Counted from the first letter of the stretch, positions 33,730 through 42,292 are shown. The stretch: DNA of 62,320 nucleotides from Lachnospiraceae bacterium UBA1818 (GCA_904419285.1 CAJFQZ010000023.1:1-62320), one strand, 5' to 3'. Program-made: numbers and translations. Notes: generated by a model from the letters alone, not told the origin.

Positions 33730-35178
33730 TTGAGGTACGCAGACGCTAATGTTATCAAGATCAAACATGCAGTGTTAGAGGAAGTAGCGCGGCTGGCTTT
33801 CGCCGGAGAGCTGGAGGAGCGTAAGGATGAGATCCCGATGAAACTGATCCCGGGACCGACTGCTCAGTTCCGCTGCTGTATTTACAAGGAGAGAGAGATC
33901 ATCAGACAGCGTGTCCGTCTGGCAGAGGGAAAGGCTCCGGGGCTTAAGGATGACGGCAATGTGATCCAGGTCATCAGCTCCGCATGTGAGGACTGTCCGA
34001 TCTCCAGCTATACAGTGACGGAGAACTGCCAGAACTGTATTGGTAAGGCATGTATCAATGCATGTAAGTTCGGCGCGATTGAGGCAGGACGCACCCGCTC
34101 ACATATCGATCCTTCAAAATGTAAAGAATGCGGAAAATGTGCAGAGGCCTGTCCGTACAATGCCATCGCACATCTTCAGAGACCGTGTAAGTTCAGCTGC
34201 CCGGTGGACGCGATTTCTTACGACGAGTACGGCATCTCTGTGATCGATGAAGAGAAATGTATCCGCTGCGGAAAATGTATCCACAGCTGTCCGTTCGGCG
34301 CGATCGGCTCTAAGACATGGATCGTGGACGTTATCAATGCGATCAAGTCCGGAAAGCATGTCTATGCGATGCTTGCTCCGGCGACAGAAGGACAGTTTGG
34401 ACCGGATATCACAATGGCAAGCTGGAGAAAGGCAATGAAAGAGCTGGGATTCACAGAGTTTGTGGAAGTAGGACTTGGCGGAGACCTGACTGCGAAGAGC
34501 GAGGCAGAAGAGTGGCGTGAGGCATACGCTGAGGGCAAGAAGAAAGTGACGTCCTGCTGTCCGGGATTTGTCAATATGGTAAGGAAACACTATCCTGAGC
34601 TCAGCGATGCGATCTCTACAACTGTTTCTCCGATGTGCGGTGTGTCACGTCTGATCAAGGCAAAGGATCCGGAAGCAGTGACTGTATTTATCGGTCCATG
34701 TATTGCGAAGAAATCCGAGGTTGTAGACCAGAAGATCGAAGGAAATGCAGATTATGCCATGACATACAGCGAGATCCGTGCAATGATGAGAGCAAAAGGA
34801 GTTGCGCTTGAGCCGGTGGAGAATACTTATCAGGAATCTTCAGTATTCGGCAAGAGATTCGGCAATTCCGGCGGAGTCGCAGCGGCTGTTCAGGAAAGCC
34901 TGAAAGAGTCCGGAAATGACATTGACATCAAAGTCTGCAAGGCAAACGGAGCGGATGAGTGTAAGAAAGCGCTTCTGCTCATGAAGGTCGGAAGACTTCC
35001 GGAAGACTTCATCGAAGGTATGGCGTGCGACGGAGGATGCGTCGGAGGACCGAGCTCCTTCAAGGATCAGAAGCTGGCGAAGAAGTCAAGAGACGCACTG
35101 ATCAAGGAAGCAGACGACAGAGGAATCTATTCGAACCTGAGCAACTACGATGAGGATTCCTTCTCAATGCACAGATAG
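33730..35178 (+). CDS. Monomeric [FeFe] hydrogenase, group B
   Basis: A 482-residue enzyme. Cys-rich N-terminal clusters (CEDCPISSYTVTENCQNCIG, CINACKFGAIEAG, CKECGKCAEACPYNAI, CIRCGKCIHSCPFGAI) bind 4Fe-4S centres. The H-cluster motifs follow: TSCCPGF, then IGPCIAKKSE, then MACDGGCVGGP. The TSCCPGF form and cluster layout suit group B hydrogenases, whose partner and direction are poorly known. The TTG at 33730 is chosen because GGAGGGAAG sits 5-13 bases upstream; an in-frame ATG at 33715 lies inside that site. A strong hairpin ends the gene. Confidence 0.88.
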   Translation: MRYADANVIKIKHAVLEEVARLAFAGELEERKDEIPMKLIPGPTAQFRCCIYKEREIIRQRVRLAEGKAPGLKDDGNVIQVISSACEDCPISSYTVTENCQNCIGKACINACKFGAIEAGRTRSHIDPSKCKECGKCAEACPYNAIAHLQRPCKFSCPVDAISYDEYGISVIDEEKCIRCGKCIHSCPFGAIGSKTWIVDVINAIKSGKHVYAMLAPATEGQFGPDITMASWRKAMKELGFTEFVEVGLGGDLTAKSEAEEWREAYAEGKKKVTSCCPGFVNMVRKHYPELSDAISTTVSPMCGVSRLIKAKDPEAVTVFIGPCIAKKSEVVDQKIEGNADYAMTYSEIRAMMRAKGVALEPVENTYQESSVFGKRFGNSGGVAAAVQESLKESGNDIDIKVCKANGADECKKALLLMKVGRLPEDFIEGMACDGGCVGGPSSFKDQKLAKKSRDALIKEADDRGIYSNLSNYDEDSFSMHR

Positions 35179-35203
35179 AAAGAAAAAGAACAGATAATAC
35201 ATA

Positions 35204-35244
35204 AGAGGGCGGGGAGCATGACGAAAGATCTTGCTCCCCGCTCT
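35204..35244 (+). terminator. Hairpin after the hydrogenase
   Basis: A stem of about 13 bp (AGAGGGCGGGGAGCA region 35204-35218 with TGCTCCCCGCTCT 35232-35244) follows the stop codon by 25 bases. There is little T tail, so it may act as a transcript-stabilising hairpin or a weak terminator. Confidence 0.6.
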
Positions 35245-35325
35245 GTATTTCGAGAAGGCGGCAAGTTCCTCCGGAAAGAACGGAGAGAACAATATGCCGG
35301 TGAAAACAATAAGGAGGTGCTGCAT

Positions 35326-35859
35326 ATGGACTTCAGCAGGCTGGAGAAGAATATCAGTGACGTGATCAAAGAACAGCAGGCCAAGCTCGGCTATATGAGG
35401 GAAAAAGTACGGCTGTACTATCCGCTGAATTCACTGAATCATTTTTTCGGTACTGAGGCGGATGAGAATGAGATGAACAGGATACTGGAAGGATTTCCCG
35501 TCGCTGTCCGGGACAGGCTGGGCGAGGTTAAGATTTCCAATATGGGGGACAGGTTCTGCTTTCTGATCCCGGAACAGGGCGCAGAGTACGTCCGAAGCGT
35601 GACAGGAGAACATGAATTTATCAGCGAACTGATCGAACTGGTCAGAAGACACGGGTGCACGATCGATCAGATCCGGGAACTGTTCAGCAGATACTCGGAT
35701 AAAGTTTATTTTGAGAAGGTGCATAACGGAGAATTTGATTATCTCCTCAGATTTGAGGGGGATGCAGCGGATCAGTATATCTATTGTTTCAAAGAAGAAG
35801 GATGCCATATTACTTATCACCGGTTTCTTCCGGAAGATTATAAAGAGTTGATGGCGTGA
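35326..35859 (+). CDS. DUF3877 family protein
   Basis: A 177-residue soluble protein opening MDFSRLEKNISDVIKEQQAK, with LYYPLNSLNHFFG, ISNMGDRFCFLIPEQGAEYV and HITYHRFLPEDYKELM. These blocks match DUF3877, a family restricted mainly to Lachnospiraceae-type Clostridia, of unknown function. The ATG at 35326 has AAGGAGGTG upstream; the longer open frame from 35218 covers the hairpin and is not credible. No membrane segment or signal is present. Confidence 0.7.
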   Translation: MDFSRLEKNISDVIKEQQAKLGYMREKVRLYYPLNSLNHFFGTEADENEMNRILEGFPVAVRDRLGEVKISNMGDRFCFLIPEQGAEYVRSVTGEHEFISELIELVRRHGCTIDQIRELFSRYSDKVYFEKVHNGEFDYLLRFEGDAADQYIYCFKEEGCHITYHRFLPEDYKELMA

Positions 35860-36022
35860 TATTTCACCGTGTATGGGGTTAAAAACAGACGGAGATCAGT
35901 CAGACAAAATCATTATCTTACATGGATTTAATTTTTCTCTAATGGTTTTACTATATTTCTGTGCTACATTATCGTTAATGCGAATAAAATTTCAGAAAAT
36001 AGCAAGATGGGAGCGCAGAAGT

Positions 36023-36157
36023 ATGAGAAAAGAAAGAAGAAAAGTGAAACATATCAAAATGGATCTTGCACGCAGCTATTCCGGGATGGAAGCAAAGGTG
36101 GACGCCAGGGCAAAGGAAGTCTTTAAGAGAAAGCCGTATACGGTTGTCCATTCATAA
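36023..36157 (+). CDS. Small basic protein, uncertain
   Basis: A 44-residue frame begins MRKERRKVKHIKMDLARSYS and ends RKPYTVVHS. It is strongly basic, with a GMEAKVDARAKEVF segment that could be helical. GGGAG lies about 10 bases upstream. No family was recognised. It may be a genuine small protein because the amino acid pattern is not that of random frame, but evidence is thin. It stands alone between DUF3877 and the MerR promoter. Confidence 0.4.
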   Translation: MRKERRKVKHIKMDLARSYSGMEAKVDARAKEVFKRKPYTVVHS

Positions 36158-36233
36158 CCTGAGCTTTCGGAATCTCAGAGAGATCCACCTGTTGTGAAAA
36201 CAGAAAAAATCATCTATACTTCTCCTTAGAGGA

Positions 36234-36264
36234 TTGACATTATACCCTGTATAACCTTTATAAA
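36234..36264 (+). promoter_or_regulatory. MerR-type promoter with operator in a 19-bp spacer
   Basis: TTGACA (36234-36239) and TATAAA (36259-36264) are 19 bases apart, the over-long spacing used by MerR activators. The spacer starts with the perfect dyad TTATAC-CCT-GTATAA (36240-36254). The MerR gene starts 104 bases downstream, so autoregulation is likely. Confidence 0.75.
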
Positions 36265-36367
36265 AAGAGTATAAGAACATAGATCAGATGGGCGGCGGCT
36301 CCCGTCTCTGCAGGCGGTGGGCAGCAAATCAGCATCTGTGTGAGGGGAAAGGAGAAGGATAGGGCTT

Positions 36368-37234
36368 ATGGGAATCAAGGAAGCAGAAGAGGCAACGGGC
36401 ATAAGCAGACAGAATATCCGTTTCTATGAGAGACAGGGACTGCTGCATCCTGCGAGAAATAAAAATAATTCTTACAGAGAATATACAGAAGAAGATATCC
36501 TGAGGCTGAAAGAAATCCGCCTTCTGAGGAAACTGGGGATGCCGGTGGAAGAGATCCGCCGTCTCCTGGACGGGGAGACGCAGCTTCAGCCGGCGCTTGC
36601 CGAACAGGAGCGGCGGCTGGAAGCAGAGGCCGAGAAACTGAAAGCGTGCTGCAGGTTCTGCAGAAAGATACATGAATCCAGCTTAAAAGAGATGGATGTC
36701 GATCAGTATCTCAATCAGATGGAAGAGGAAGAGAAGAAAGGCGCTGTATTTGCGAAATTTATAGAGGACTATAAAAATGTTACGATTTCGGAGGCGCGGA
36801 GGTCTTTCGACTTTAAGCCGGATACGATGTGTATGACGCCGGAGGAGTTTACGATGGAGCTCTGTAAATATGCAGAGCAGAATCATCTTGACCTGGTGAT
36901 CACAAAGGAGGGGCTTCTTCCGGAATTCACCATATACGGCATCGAATATACGGCATCCAGATCCTTCGGGAGATTCGGGGCTACTGTGCACTGTGTGATG
37001 AAGCATCCGGAGGATTATATGCCGCCGGAGATGTCAGAGAAGCGGTATAAGCGGATCCGCAGGATCTGCCAGATATGCAATCTGTGCCTTCTGCCAGTCA
37101 TTTTCATATGCATGATACTGGCAGGGGAGGGAATCTGGCTGCCTCTGGTCCTGTGCCTTCCTGCAGCAGTGGTCTATATAGGAGTTCAGATCTGGTGGGT
37201 CCAGAAGAAAAACGATAAATACAGGGACAGCTGA
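36368..37234 (+). CDS. MerR family regulator with C-terminal membrane helices
   Basis: A 288-residue protein. The MerR DNA-binding part is complete: IKEAEEATGISRQNIRFYER, QGLLHPARNKNNSYREYTEE, DILRLKEIRLLRKLGMPVEE. A coiled-coil dimer region follows. The middle (residues 110-225) is soluble and unrecognised. At the end two hydrophobic helices (NLCLLPVIFICMILAGEGIW and LPLVLCLPAAVVYIGVQIWW) predict membrane anchoring, unusual for MerR proteins. GGGGAAAGGAGAAGG precedes the start. It likely senses something at the membrane and controls its own promoter at 36234. Confidence 0.8.
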   Translation: MGIKEAEEATGISRQNIRFYERQGLLHPARNKNNSYREYTEEDILRLKEIRLLRKLGMPVEEIRRLLDGETQLQPALAEQERRLEAEAEKLKACCRFCRKIHESSLKEMDVDQYLNQMEEEEKKGAVFAKFIEDYKNVTISEARRSFDFKPDTMCMTPEEFTMELCKYAEQNHLDLVITKEGLLPEFTIYGIEYTASRSFGRFGATVHCVMKHPEDYMPPEMSEKRYKRIRRICQICNLCLLPVIFICMILAGEGIWLPLVLCLPAAVVYIGVQIWWVQKKNDKYRDS

Positions 37235-37268
37235 TTTTCCAGCTGCCCCATATTATTTTCAGTTATCC

Positions 37269-38861
37269 TCAGTTCAGAATTTCCGCAAGGTCCTTCTCCG
37301 GCGTTGTGACCGGCCGGATACCGTAATTCTCCACGAGAAACTTCAGTACGCCCGGCGATACGAACGCAGGAAGCGTCGGTCCGAGATAAATATTGCGGAT
37401 GCCCAGATGAAGCAGAGTGAGGAGGATGCAGACGGCCTTCTGTTCGTACCAGGAAAGGACCAGAGTCAGAGGAAGGTCGTTGATCCCACAGCCGAACGCA
37501 TCAGCAAGTGCAGCGGCGGCTTTGATCGCGCTGTACGCGTCGTTGCACTGTCCCATGTCCATGATCCGCGGGAGTCCTCCGACAGTACCAAGATCGAGGT
37601 CGTTAAACCGGTACTTTCCGCAGGCGAGGGTGAGGACTGCAGTATCTGCCGGGGTCTGTTTTACAAATTCGGTATAGTAGCTGCGTCCTCTGCGGGCGCC
37701 GTCGCATCCGCCCACGAGGAAGATATGCTTTAGCGCACCGGCTTTGACGGCTTCAATGATCGTATCAGCCACGGACAGTACAGTATTATGTGCAAATCCC
37801 GTGGTGACGGATGTCCCGCCGTTGATGCCTGTGAATTCTCTGTCTTCCTGATATCCGCCCAGTTCCAGCGCTTTTTCTATGACCGGGGTAAAATTCTTAT
37901 CCTCTCCGATATGGGTGACTCCGGGATAAGAGACAACTTCTGTCGTGAATACACGGTCCGCGTAGCTGCTCTTCGGCGGCATCAGGCAGTTGGTCGTGAA
38001 CAGGACCGGCGCCGGGATGTCCGCGAATTCTTTCTGCTGGTTATGCCATGCGGTCCCGAAATTCCCTTTCAGATGCGGATAAGCCTTTAATTTAGGATAA
38101 GCGTGTGCGGGTAGCATCTCGCCGTTGGTGTAGATGTTGATCCCTTTTCCCTCGGTCTGTTCCAGAAGAAGCTGAAGATCCTTCAGATCATGACCGCTGA
38201 TCACGATGAAGGGACCCTTTTCAACAGTGAGCGGAACAGTGACAGGTTCGGGACTGCCGTAGGTCTCTGTGTTTGCCCGGTCCAGGAGCGCCATACATTT
38301 CAGATTGATCTCTCCGACTTTCAGGACAACGGGCAGCAGCTGCTCCATAGTCCATTCTTCGCCGACAGCGCAGAGCCCTTCGTAAAAGAAGGCGTTTACC
38401 TCTTCATCAGAATATCCCAGCACCATCGCATGGAAGGCATACGCTGCCATGCCACGCAGTCCGAACAGGATGAGGGATTTCAGAGAGCGGGTATCCTCGT
38501 CTGCATTCCAGAGAAGGTCCATGTCATAATCTTCGTTCCCTGTACATGGCTGACTGCCGTCTCCGAACCCGGCGGTAAGAACATTCTTTTCTTTTTTTAC
38601 ATTTTCAATCTGTTCCCGGATTCTTTCTTCATCAAAGCTGACATTTGTGATGGTCGTAAAAAGTCCCTCTATCATTGCGCGGCGGGAGCTTTCCGAGGGA
38701 GTTTTCCCGCGGGATGACCGGGCAAGCCCGATCAGCGCGCCTGTGAGCTGATCCTGGAGTTTCGCTGTATCTGCAGTTTTTCCGCAGACTCCGGCGCTGC
38801 CTGTGCATCCGGCGCACCCTGCGGTCTGTTCACACTGAAAACAAAACATCTTATCTGACAT
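37269..38861 (-). CDS. hcp: Hydroxylamine reductase (hybrid cluster protein)
   Basis: A 530-residue enzyme. The N-terminus MFCFQCEQTAGCAGCTGSAG with a further VCGK supplies the first Fe-S cluster. Later GINGGTSVTTGFAHNT, VGGCDGARRGRSYY, LACGKYRFND and GQCNDAYSAIKAA hold ligands of the hybrid 4Fe-2S-2O cluster. Hcp reduces hydroxylamine and, in enterobacteria, nitric oxide, protecting against nitrosative stress. The start at 38861 follows AGGAGGAGACG; the frame is open to 39044 but that extension covers the promoter. It is divergent from a Crp/Fnr gene. Confidence 0.92.
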   Translation of the reverse strand: MSDKMFCFQCEQTAGCAGCTGSAGVCGKTADTAKLQDQLTGALIGLARSSRGKTPSESSRRAMIEGLFTTITNVSFDEERIREQIENVKKEKNVLTAGFGDGSQPCTGNEDYDMDLLWNADEDTRSLKSLILFGLRGMAAYAFHAMVLGYSDEEVNAFFYEGLCAVGEEWTMEQLLPVVLKVGEINLKCMALLDRANTETYGSPEPVTVPLTVEKGPFIVISGHDLKDLQLLLEQTEGKGINIYTNGEMLPAHAYPKLKAYPHLKGNFGTAWHNQQKEFADIPAPVLFTTNCLMPPKSSYADRVFTTEVVSYPGVTHIGEDKNFTPVIEKALELGGYQEDREFTGINGGTSVTTGFAHNTVLSVADTIIEAVKAGALKHIFLVGGCDGARRGRSYYTEFVKQTPADTAVLTLACGKYRFNDLDLGTVGGLPRIMDMGQCNDAYSAIKAAAALADAFGCGINDLPLTLVLSWYEQKAVCILLTLLHLGIRNIYLGPTLPAFVSPGVLKFLVENYGIRPVTTPEKDLAEILN

Positions 38862-38944
38862 ATTCGTCTCCTCCTGATATGATTGATTTTTATTATCTAC
38901 TTGATTTTTCGTGTTAAGAATAATACGATATTTAAAACAAATCA

Positions 38945-38958
38945 GTTGTAAATACAAC
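38945..38958. promoter_or_regulatory. Perfect palindrome between hcp and the Crp/Fnr gene
   Basis: GTTGTAAATACAAC is a perfect 14-bp palindrome. On the hcp strand it ends 19 bases before a TATTAT -10 candidate, so its centre lies near -40, the position for activation by Crp/Fnr proteins. On the other strand it is 13 bases before the start codon of the regulator, where it would repress. It is the likely binding site of the adjacent regulator. Confidence 0.65.
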
Positions 38959-38970
38959 GGAAAGGTGAAT

Positions 38971-39630
38971 ATGGAAACAGATATTACTCTTTTAAAAAAT
39001 TCAAAATTATTCCAGGGGATCAGTGAAACAGAGATTTTTCCCATGCTGGAATGCCTTCTGGCAGTTACAAAGACCTATCAGAAAGGCGAAGCTGTGTTCC
39101 GGCGGGGGGAGCGCATCGAAAACGTGGCAATGCTGCTGGAGGGGAGCGTTCATATCCAGAAGGAAGACTACTGGGGCAATCTGAGTATCCTGAGCGAGAT
39201 TTCGGCTGGTGAGATGTTCGGCGAGGTATATGCCTGTCTTGGCAGTGATGAGATTCTGAATGATGCTGTCGCGGTGAAGCAGAGCAGAGTGCTTTTTCTT
39301 AACATGAAGCGGATCCTGATCATGTGCCCGTCAGCCTGTCAGTTCCATGGCCGGCTGATCCGGAATCTGCTCTCCGTGCTGGCGGTGAAGAATAAGGTGC
39401 TCACACAGAAGCTGGAGCATATGTCGAAGCGGACGACAAGGGAAAAGCTTTTGTCCTATCTGTCAGAACAGTCTCAGAGGGCGGGAAGCCCGGAGTTTGA
39501 TATTCCGTTTAACCGGCAGCAGATGGCAGATTATCTGTCAGTGGACCGGAGCGCCATGTCCGCGGAGCTTGGAAGGATGAGAGACGAGGGGCTGCTGGCG
39601 TTTGAGCGGAATCATTTCAGACTGCGGTGA
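38971..39630 (+). CDS. Crp/Fnr family regulator, probable controller of hcp
   Basis: A 219-residue regulator. The cyclic-nucleotide-type beta barrel spans residues 10-120 (YQKGEAVFRRGERIENVAML, GEMFGEVYACLG). The C-terminal winged helix (FNRQQMADYLSVDRSAMSAE) binds DNA. The N-terminus lacks the Fnr-type cysteine cluster, so it is not an Fnr-like oxygen sensor; HcpR-type regulators of hcp sense nitrosative stress, and this position suggests that role. GGAAAGGTGA precedes the ATG at 38971. Confidence 0.85.
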   Translation: METDITLLKNSKLFQGISETEIFPMLECLLAVTKTYQKGEAVFRRGERIENVAMLLEGSVHIQKEDYWGNLSILSEISAGEMFGEVYACLGSDEILNDAVAVKQSRVLFLNMKRILIMCPSACQFHGRLIRNLLSVLAVKNKVLTQKLEHMSKRTTREKLLSYLSEQSQRAGSPEFDIPFNRQQMADYLSVDRSAMSAELGRMRDEGLLAFERNHFRLR

Positions 39631-39677
39631 TCCTTCAGATCCAATAGAGGAGAGTAGCTTAATACGGCGGCGGAGAT

Positions 39678-40559
39678 TCATTCTCCGCTGCCGTATTCTT
39701 TGCACAAATTGATGAAGGCGTTCATACTGTTCGTCAGATACTTGCTTTTATGATAGATAATGTTGAGTTTTCGTGTCAGGGGCAGGGTAAATGGAATCAT
39801 TTTTACAGCGTGTTCCTCGATGCTTTTTTTGACCAGAAGGCAGGGGAGGACTGCCACGCCCAGTCCCTCGGCAACGCCTCGGACGATGGCCTGCGTACTG
39901 GAGCTCTCCCAGAGAGGACGCACAGCAATCTGCCGGAGAGCAAAGCAGGCGTCCAGGATCTCCCGGCCTGCACTCCCTTTCTCGCGCATGAGAAACGGAT
40001 ATTCGGCAAGCTGCTCCAGAGTGATCTCGCTGCATTCTGCAAGCGGATGGTCCGGGGCGACGATCGCCTGCAGAAAGTCTTCCATGAACGGAAGCGCGAT
40101 GATGTCAGGATGCTCCGGCTGATTTTCTATCAGACCGATATCAATGTCGTTATCAAGGATATGGTGTTCGACTGCTGCGGATTTCTTGATCATAACCTCT
40201 GTCCGCAGGTCAGGATAGTCAGACTGGTATCTTTTGAGAAGCGGAGGGAGTATGTGGGTTCCGATGGTAATGCTGGCGCCGATCCGGATCGTCCCGATAG
40301 CGTCCCAGTTGCGTATCTTTTTCTCCATTTCATCGAACATGGACACAATGTGCAGTGCATATCCGAAAAATTCTTTCCCGGTCTCTGTCGGAGTAATCCG
40401 TTTTCCGATACGTTCAAACAGGCGGATGCCGTAATAATCTTCCAGCTCTTTGATGGCAAAGCTGACAGAGGGCTGGGCGAGATGAAGTTCATCGGCTGCC
40501 CGAGTCACATTGCTGTGGCGGAATACAGATACGAAAATTTTCATGTGCCGAAGAGTCAT
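39678..40559 (-). CDS. LysR family transcriptional regulator
   Basis: A 293-residue regulator. The DNA-binding part is MKIFVSVFRHSNVTRAADEL, HLAQPSVSFAIKELEDYYGI, RLFERIGKRITPTETGKEFF. The ligand domain has IRIGASITIGTHILPPLL and DIDIGLIENQPEHPDIIALP. AGGAGGCGC precedes the start. It is transcribed away from the chromate transporter pair across 106 bases containing a 15-bp AT palindrome, so it most likely controls that pair. Confidence 0.9.
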   Translation of the reverse strand: MTLRHMKIFVSVFRHSNVTRAADELHLAQPSVSFAIKELEDYYGIRLFERIGKRITPTETGKEFFGYALHIVSMFDEMEKKIRNWDAIGTIRIGASITIGTHILPPLLKRYQSDYPDLRTEVMIKKSAAVEHHILDNDIDIGLIENQPEHPDIIALPFMEDFLQAIVAPDHPLAECSEITLEQLAEYPFLMREKGSAGREILDACFALRQIAVRPLWESSSTQAIVRGVAEGLGVAVLPCLLVKKSIEEHAVKMIPFTLPLTRKLNIIYHKSKYLTNSMNAFINLCKEYGSGE

Positions 40560-40583
40560 ATGAGTGCGCCTCCTATATAAGAA

Positions 40584-40598
40584 AAATATTATATATTT
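40584..40598. promoter_or_regulatory. AT-rich palindrome between LysR and the chromate transporter
   Basis: AAATAT-TAT-ATATTT is a perfect 15-bp palindrome in the divergent intergenic region. LysR proteins usually bind such AT-rich T-N11-A type dyads. It is a candidate operator only. Confidence 0.45.
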
Positions 40599-40665
40599 AA
40601 TAGAATAATAGTATTTCCGCTATAAATCAAGAAGCAATATACTTGAGGAAAAGGAGGAAAGAACA

Positions 40666-41232
40666 ATGCAGAAAAAAAGAAAAGTCCTATTGAAGATTTT
40701 TGTATCAACACTTTATCTGAGCGCTTTTACATTCGGCGGCGGATATGTGATCGTGACTCTGATGAAGAAGAAGTTCGTGGATGAGTACCACTGGATCGAG
40801 GAGGACGAGATGCTGGATCTGATCGCCATCGCACAGTCCGCTCCTGGAGCAATCGCGGTCAACGGGGCAATCGTGGTGGGATACAAGCTGGCGGGGATGA
40901 TCGGTGCCCTGACGGCGATCATTGCGACGATTATTCCGCCGTTTCTAATCATTTCACTGATCTCTGTTTTTTACAGTGCTTTCCGCAGCAATTATATCGT
41001 AAGTGAGATGCTGGAGGGAATGCAGGCAGGAGTAGGAGCGGTGATTGCGGCTGTCGTATTTGAGATGGCGGGCGGGATCGTCCACGGGAGAAGCCCGATA
41101 TCTATTACGATCATGATTCTTGCATTTATTGCGACATGTTTTTGCGGAGTAAATGTGATCTATGTTGTCCTTGTCTGTGGTGCGATCGGAGCGGTGAGGA
41201 CATTGATTGGGAAAAGGAGGGAGAAGAAATGA
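40666..41232 (+). CDS. Chromate transporter, first half
   Basis: A 188-residue membrane protein, one of two short CHR proteins that together form the transporter. It has the signature FGGGYVIVTLMKKKFV near the N-terminus and IAIAQSAPGAIAVNGAIVVG, followed by four or five helices. CHR proteins export chromate or related oxyanions, though in gut anaerobes the native anion is unknown. AAAAGGAGGAAAG precedes the start. The stop overlaps the next start (ATGA). Confidence 0.88.
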   Translation: MQKKRKVLLKIFVSTLYLSAFTFGGGYVIVTLMKKKFVDEYHWIEEDEMLDLIAIAQSAPGAIAVNGAIVVGYKLAGMIGALTAIIATIIPPFLIISLISVFYSAFRSNYIVSEMLEGMQAGVGAVIAAVVFEMAGGIVHGRSPISITIMILAFIATCFCGVNVIYVVLVCGAIGAVRTLIGKRREKK

Positions 41233-41792
41233 TCTATCTTGAATTATTCTGGAGTTTCCTTCAGATCGGGCTGTTCAGCTTCGGCGGAGGATATGCGGCG
41301 ATGCCGCTGATCCAGGGACAGGTGGTGACGGATCACGGCTGGCTGAGCATGACGGAATTTACGGATCTGATCACGATTTCGCAGATGACACCCGGTCCTA
41401 TTGCGATCAATTCGGCGACATTTGTGGGGATCAAGATCGCAGGCATACCGGGAGCGCTGGTGGCAACGATCGGCTGCATCCTTCCATCCTGCATTATTGT
41501 AACGCTGGTTGCAAAGCTGTATCTGAAGTACAGGAACATGGCGGTGCTTCAGGGGATCCTGAATTCACTCAGACCGGCAGTGGTGGCGATGATCGCCTCG
41601 GCAGGGATTTCAATCCTGATTACAGCGTTCTGGGGAAACGAAGCGGCAGTCATTCTGTCACAGACGAACTGGGTTATGGTGCTTATATTTGCCGGCTGTA
41701 TCGTTCTGCTGCAGAAGTTCAGGATGAATCCAATCTGGGTAATGATCCTGGCAGGAGTAGTTAATACGGCTGTATCATTGATTGGAGGGTGA
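41229..41792 (+). CDS. Chromate transporter, second half
   Basis: A 187-residue membrane protein homologous to the gene before it: FSFGGGYAAMPLIQGQVV, then LITISQMTPGPIAINSATFV. The two halves probably sit in opposite orientation in the membrane. The ATG at 41229 lies inside the previous stop and has AAAAGGAGGGAGAAG upstream; the frame is open back to 41136, but the coupled start is preferred. The tubby-like gene follows 5 bases after the stop. Confidence 0.88.
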   Translation: MIYLELFWSFLQIGLFSFGGGYAAMPLIQGQVVTDHGWLSMTEFTDLITISQMTPGPIAINSATFVGIKIAGIPGALVATIGCILPSCIIVTLVAKLYLKYRNMAVLQGILNSLRPAVVAMIASAGISILITAFWGNEAAVILSQTNWVMVLIFAGCIVLLQKFRMNPIWVMILAGVVNTAVSLIGG

Positions 41793-41797
41793 GAAGG

Positions 41798-42292
41798 ATG
41801 AGATTTACAGTAAAATATGAGATAAACCAGTACAGAATATTTGATGAAGACAGGAAGCCGGCGGGTGTGCTGCGGAGGAGTCTGACCTCCGGGAACAGTC
41901 TGGAGATATTTGATGCATCAGGACAAAGAATCGGCCGCGCGGTCCGCGGCAGCGGCGAGATCATAGTAGAAGAGACCGGGAATGAAGATCTGCACTGTGT
42001 CCTTGAATATCCGTCTGATGCGGAGGGGCATATCATCCAGGAAGCCTATACAAGACCGCCGATGCCGCAGCGGACAGTCATCGGACTGCCTGGGAAACAG
42101 ATAGAATTATGCCAGACAAGGCGTCGGGAGTTCCAGATTCGGACGGACGGCAGAGAGATCGGAAGGATGACGCATATGCAGTCTGCCGGGAAAAAAATGA
42201 CGCTTCCGGACGGGTTCCCGGAGAAATACTGCGGGGTGGTCTTCGCGGTAGGCTTTCTGATGCTGCATGATGATGATATTGAGATCGTCTAA
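41798..42292 (+). CDS. Hypothetical protein, possible tubby/LURP-like fold
   Basis: A 164-residue soluble protein starting MRFTVKYEINQYRIFDEDRK. Repeated beta-strand patterns such as SLEIFDASGQRIGRAVRG, REFQIRTDGREIGRMTHM and a final FAVGFLMLHDDDIEIV recall LURP-one-related/tubby C-terminal barrels, but this is a weak resemblance. GGAGGGTGAGAAGG precedes the ATG; a GTG at 41789 is an alternative. It follows the chromate pair and overlaps the convergent GNAT gene by 4 bases. Confidence 0.5.
   Translation: MRFTVKYEINQYRIFDEDRKPAGVLRRSLTSGNSLEIFDASGQRIGRAVRGSGEIIVEETGNEDLHCVLEYPSDAEGHIIQEAYTRPPMPQRTVIGLPGKQIELCQTRRREFQIRTDGREIGRMTHMQSAGKKMTLPDGFPEKYCGVVFAVGFLMLHDDDIEIV

Noticed and set aside
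33029-33764. Several small frames with repeated QREEAAQQRIRAAAW-like peptides
   Set aside because: They are translations of the palindromic repeat element on its reverse strand; the repetition is of DNA, not of a protein family.
39750-40580. Plus-strand open frame of 276 residues opposite the LysR gene
   Set aside because: It is antisense to a regulator with clear motifs and lacks a ribosome binding site or family sense.
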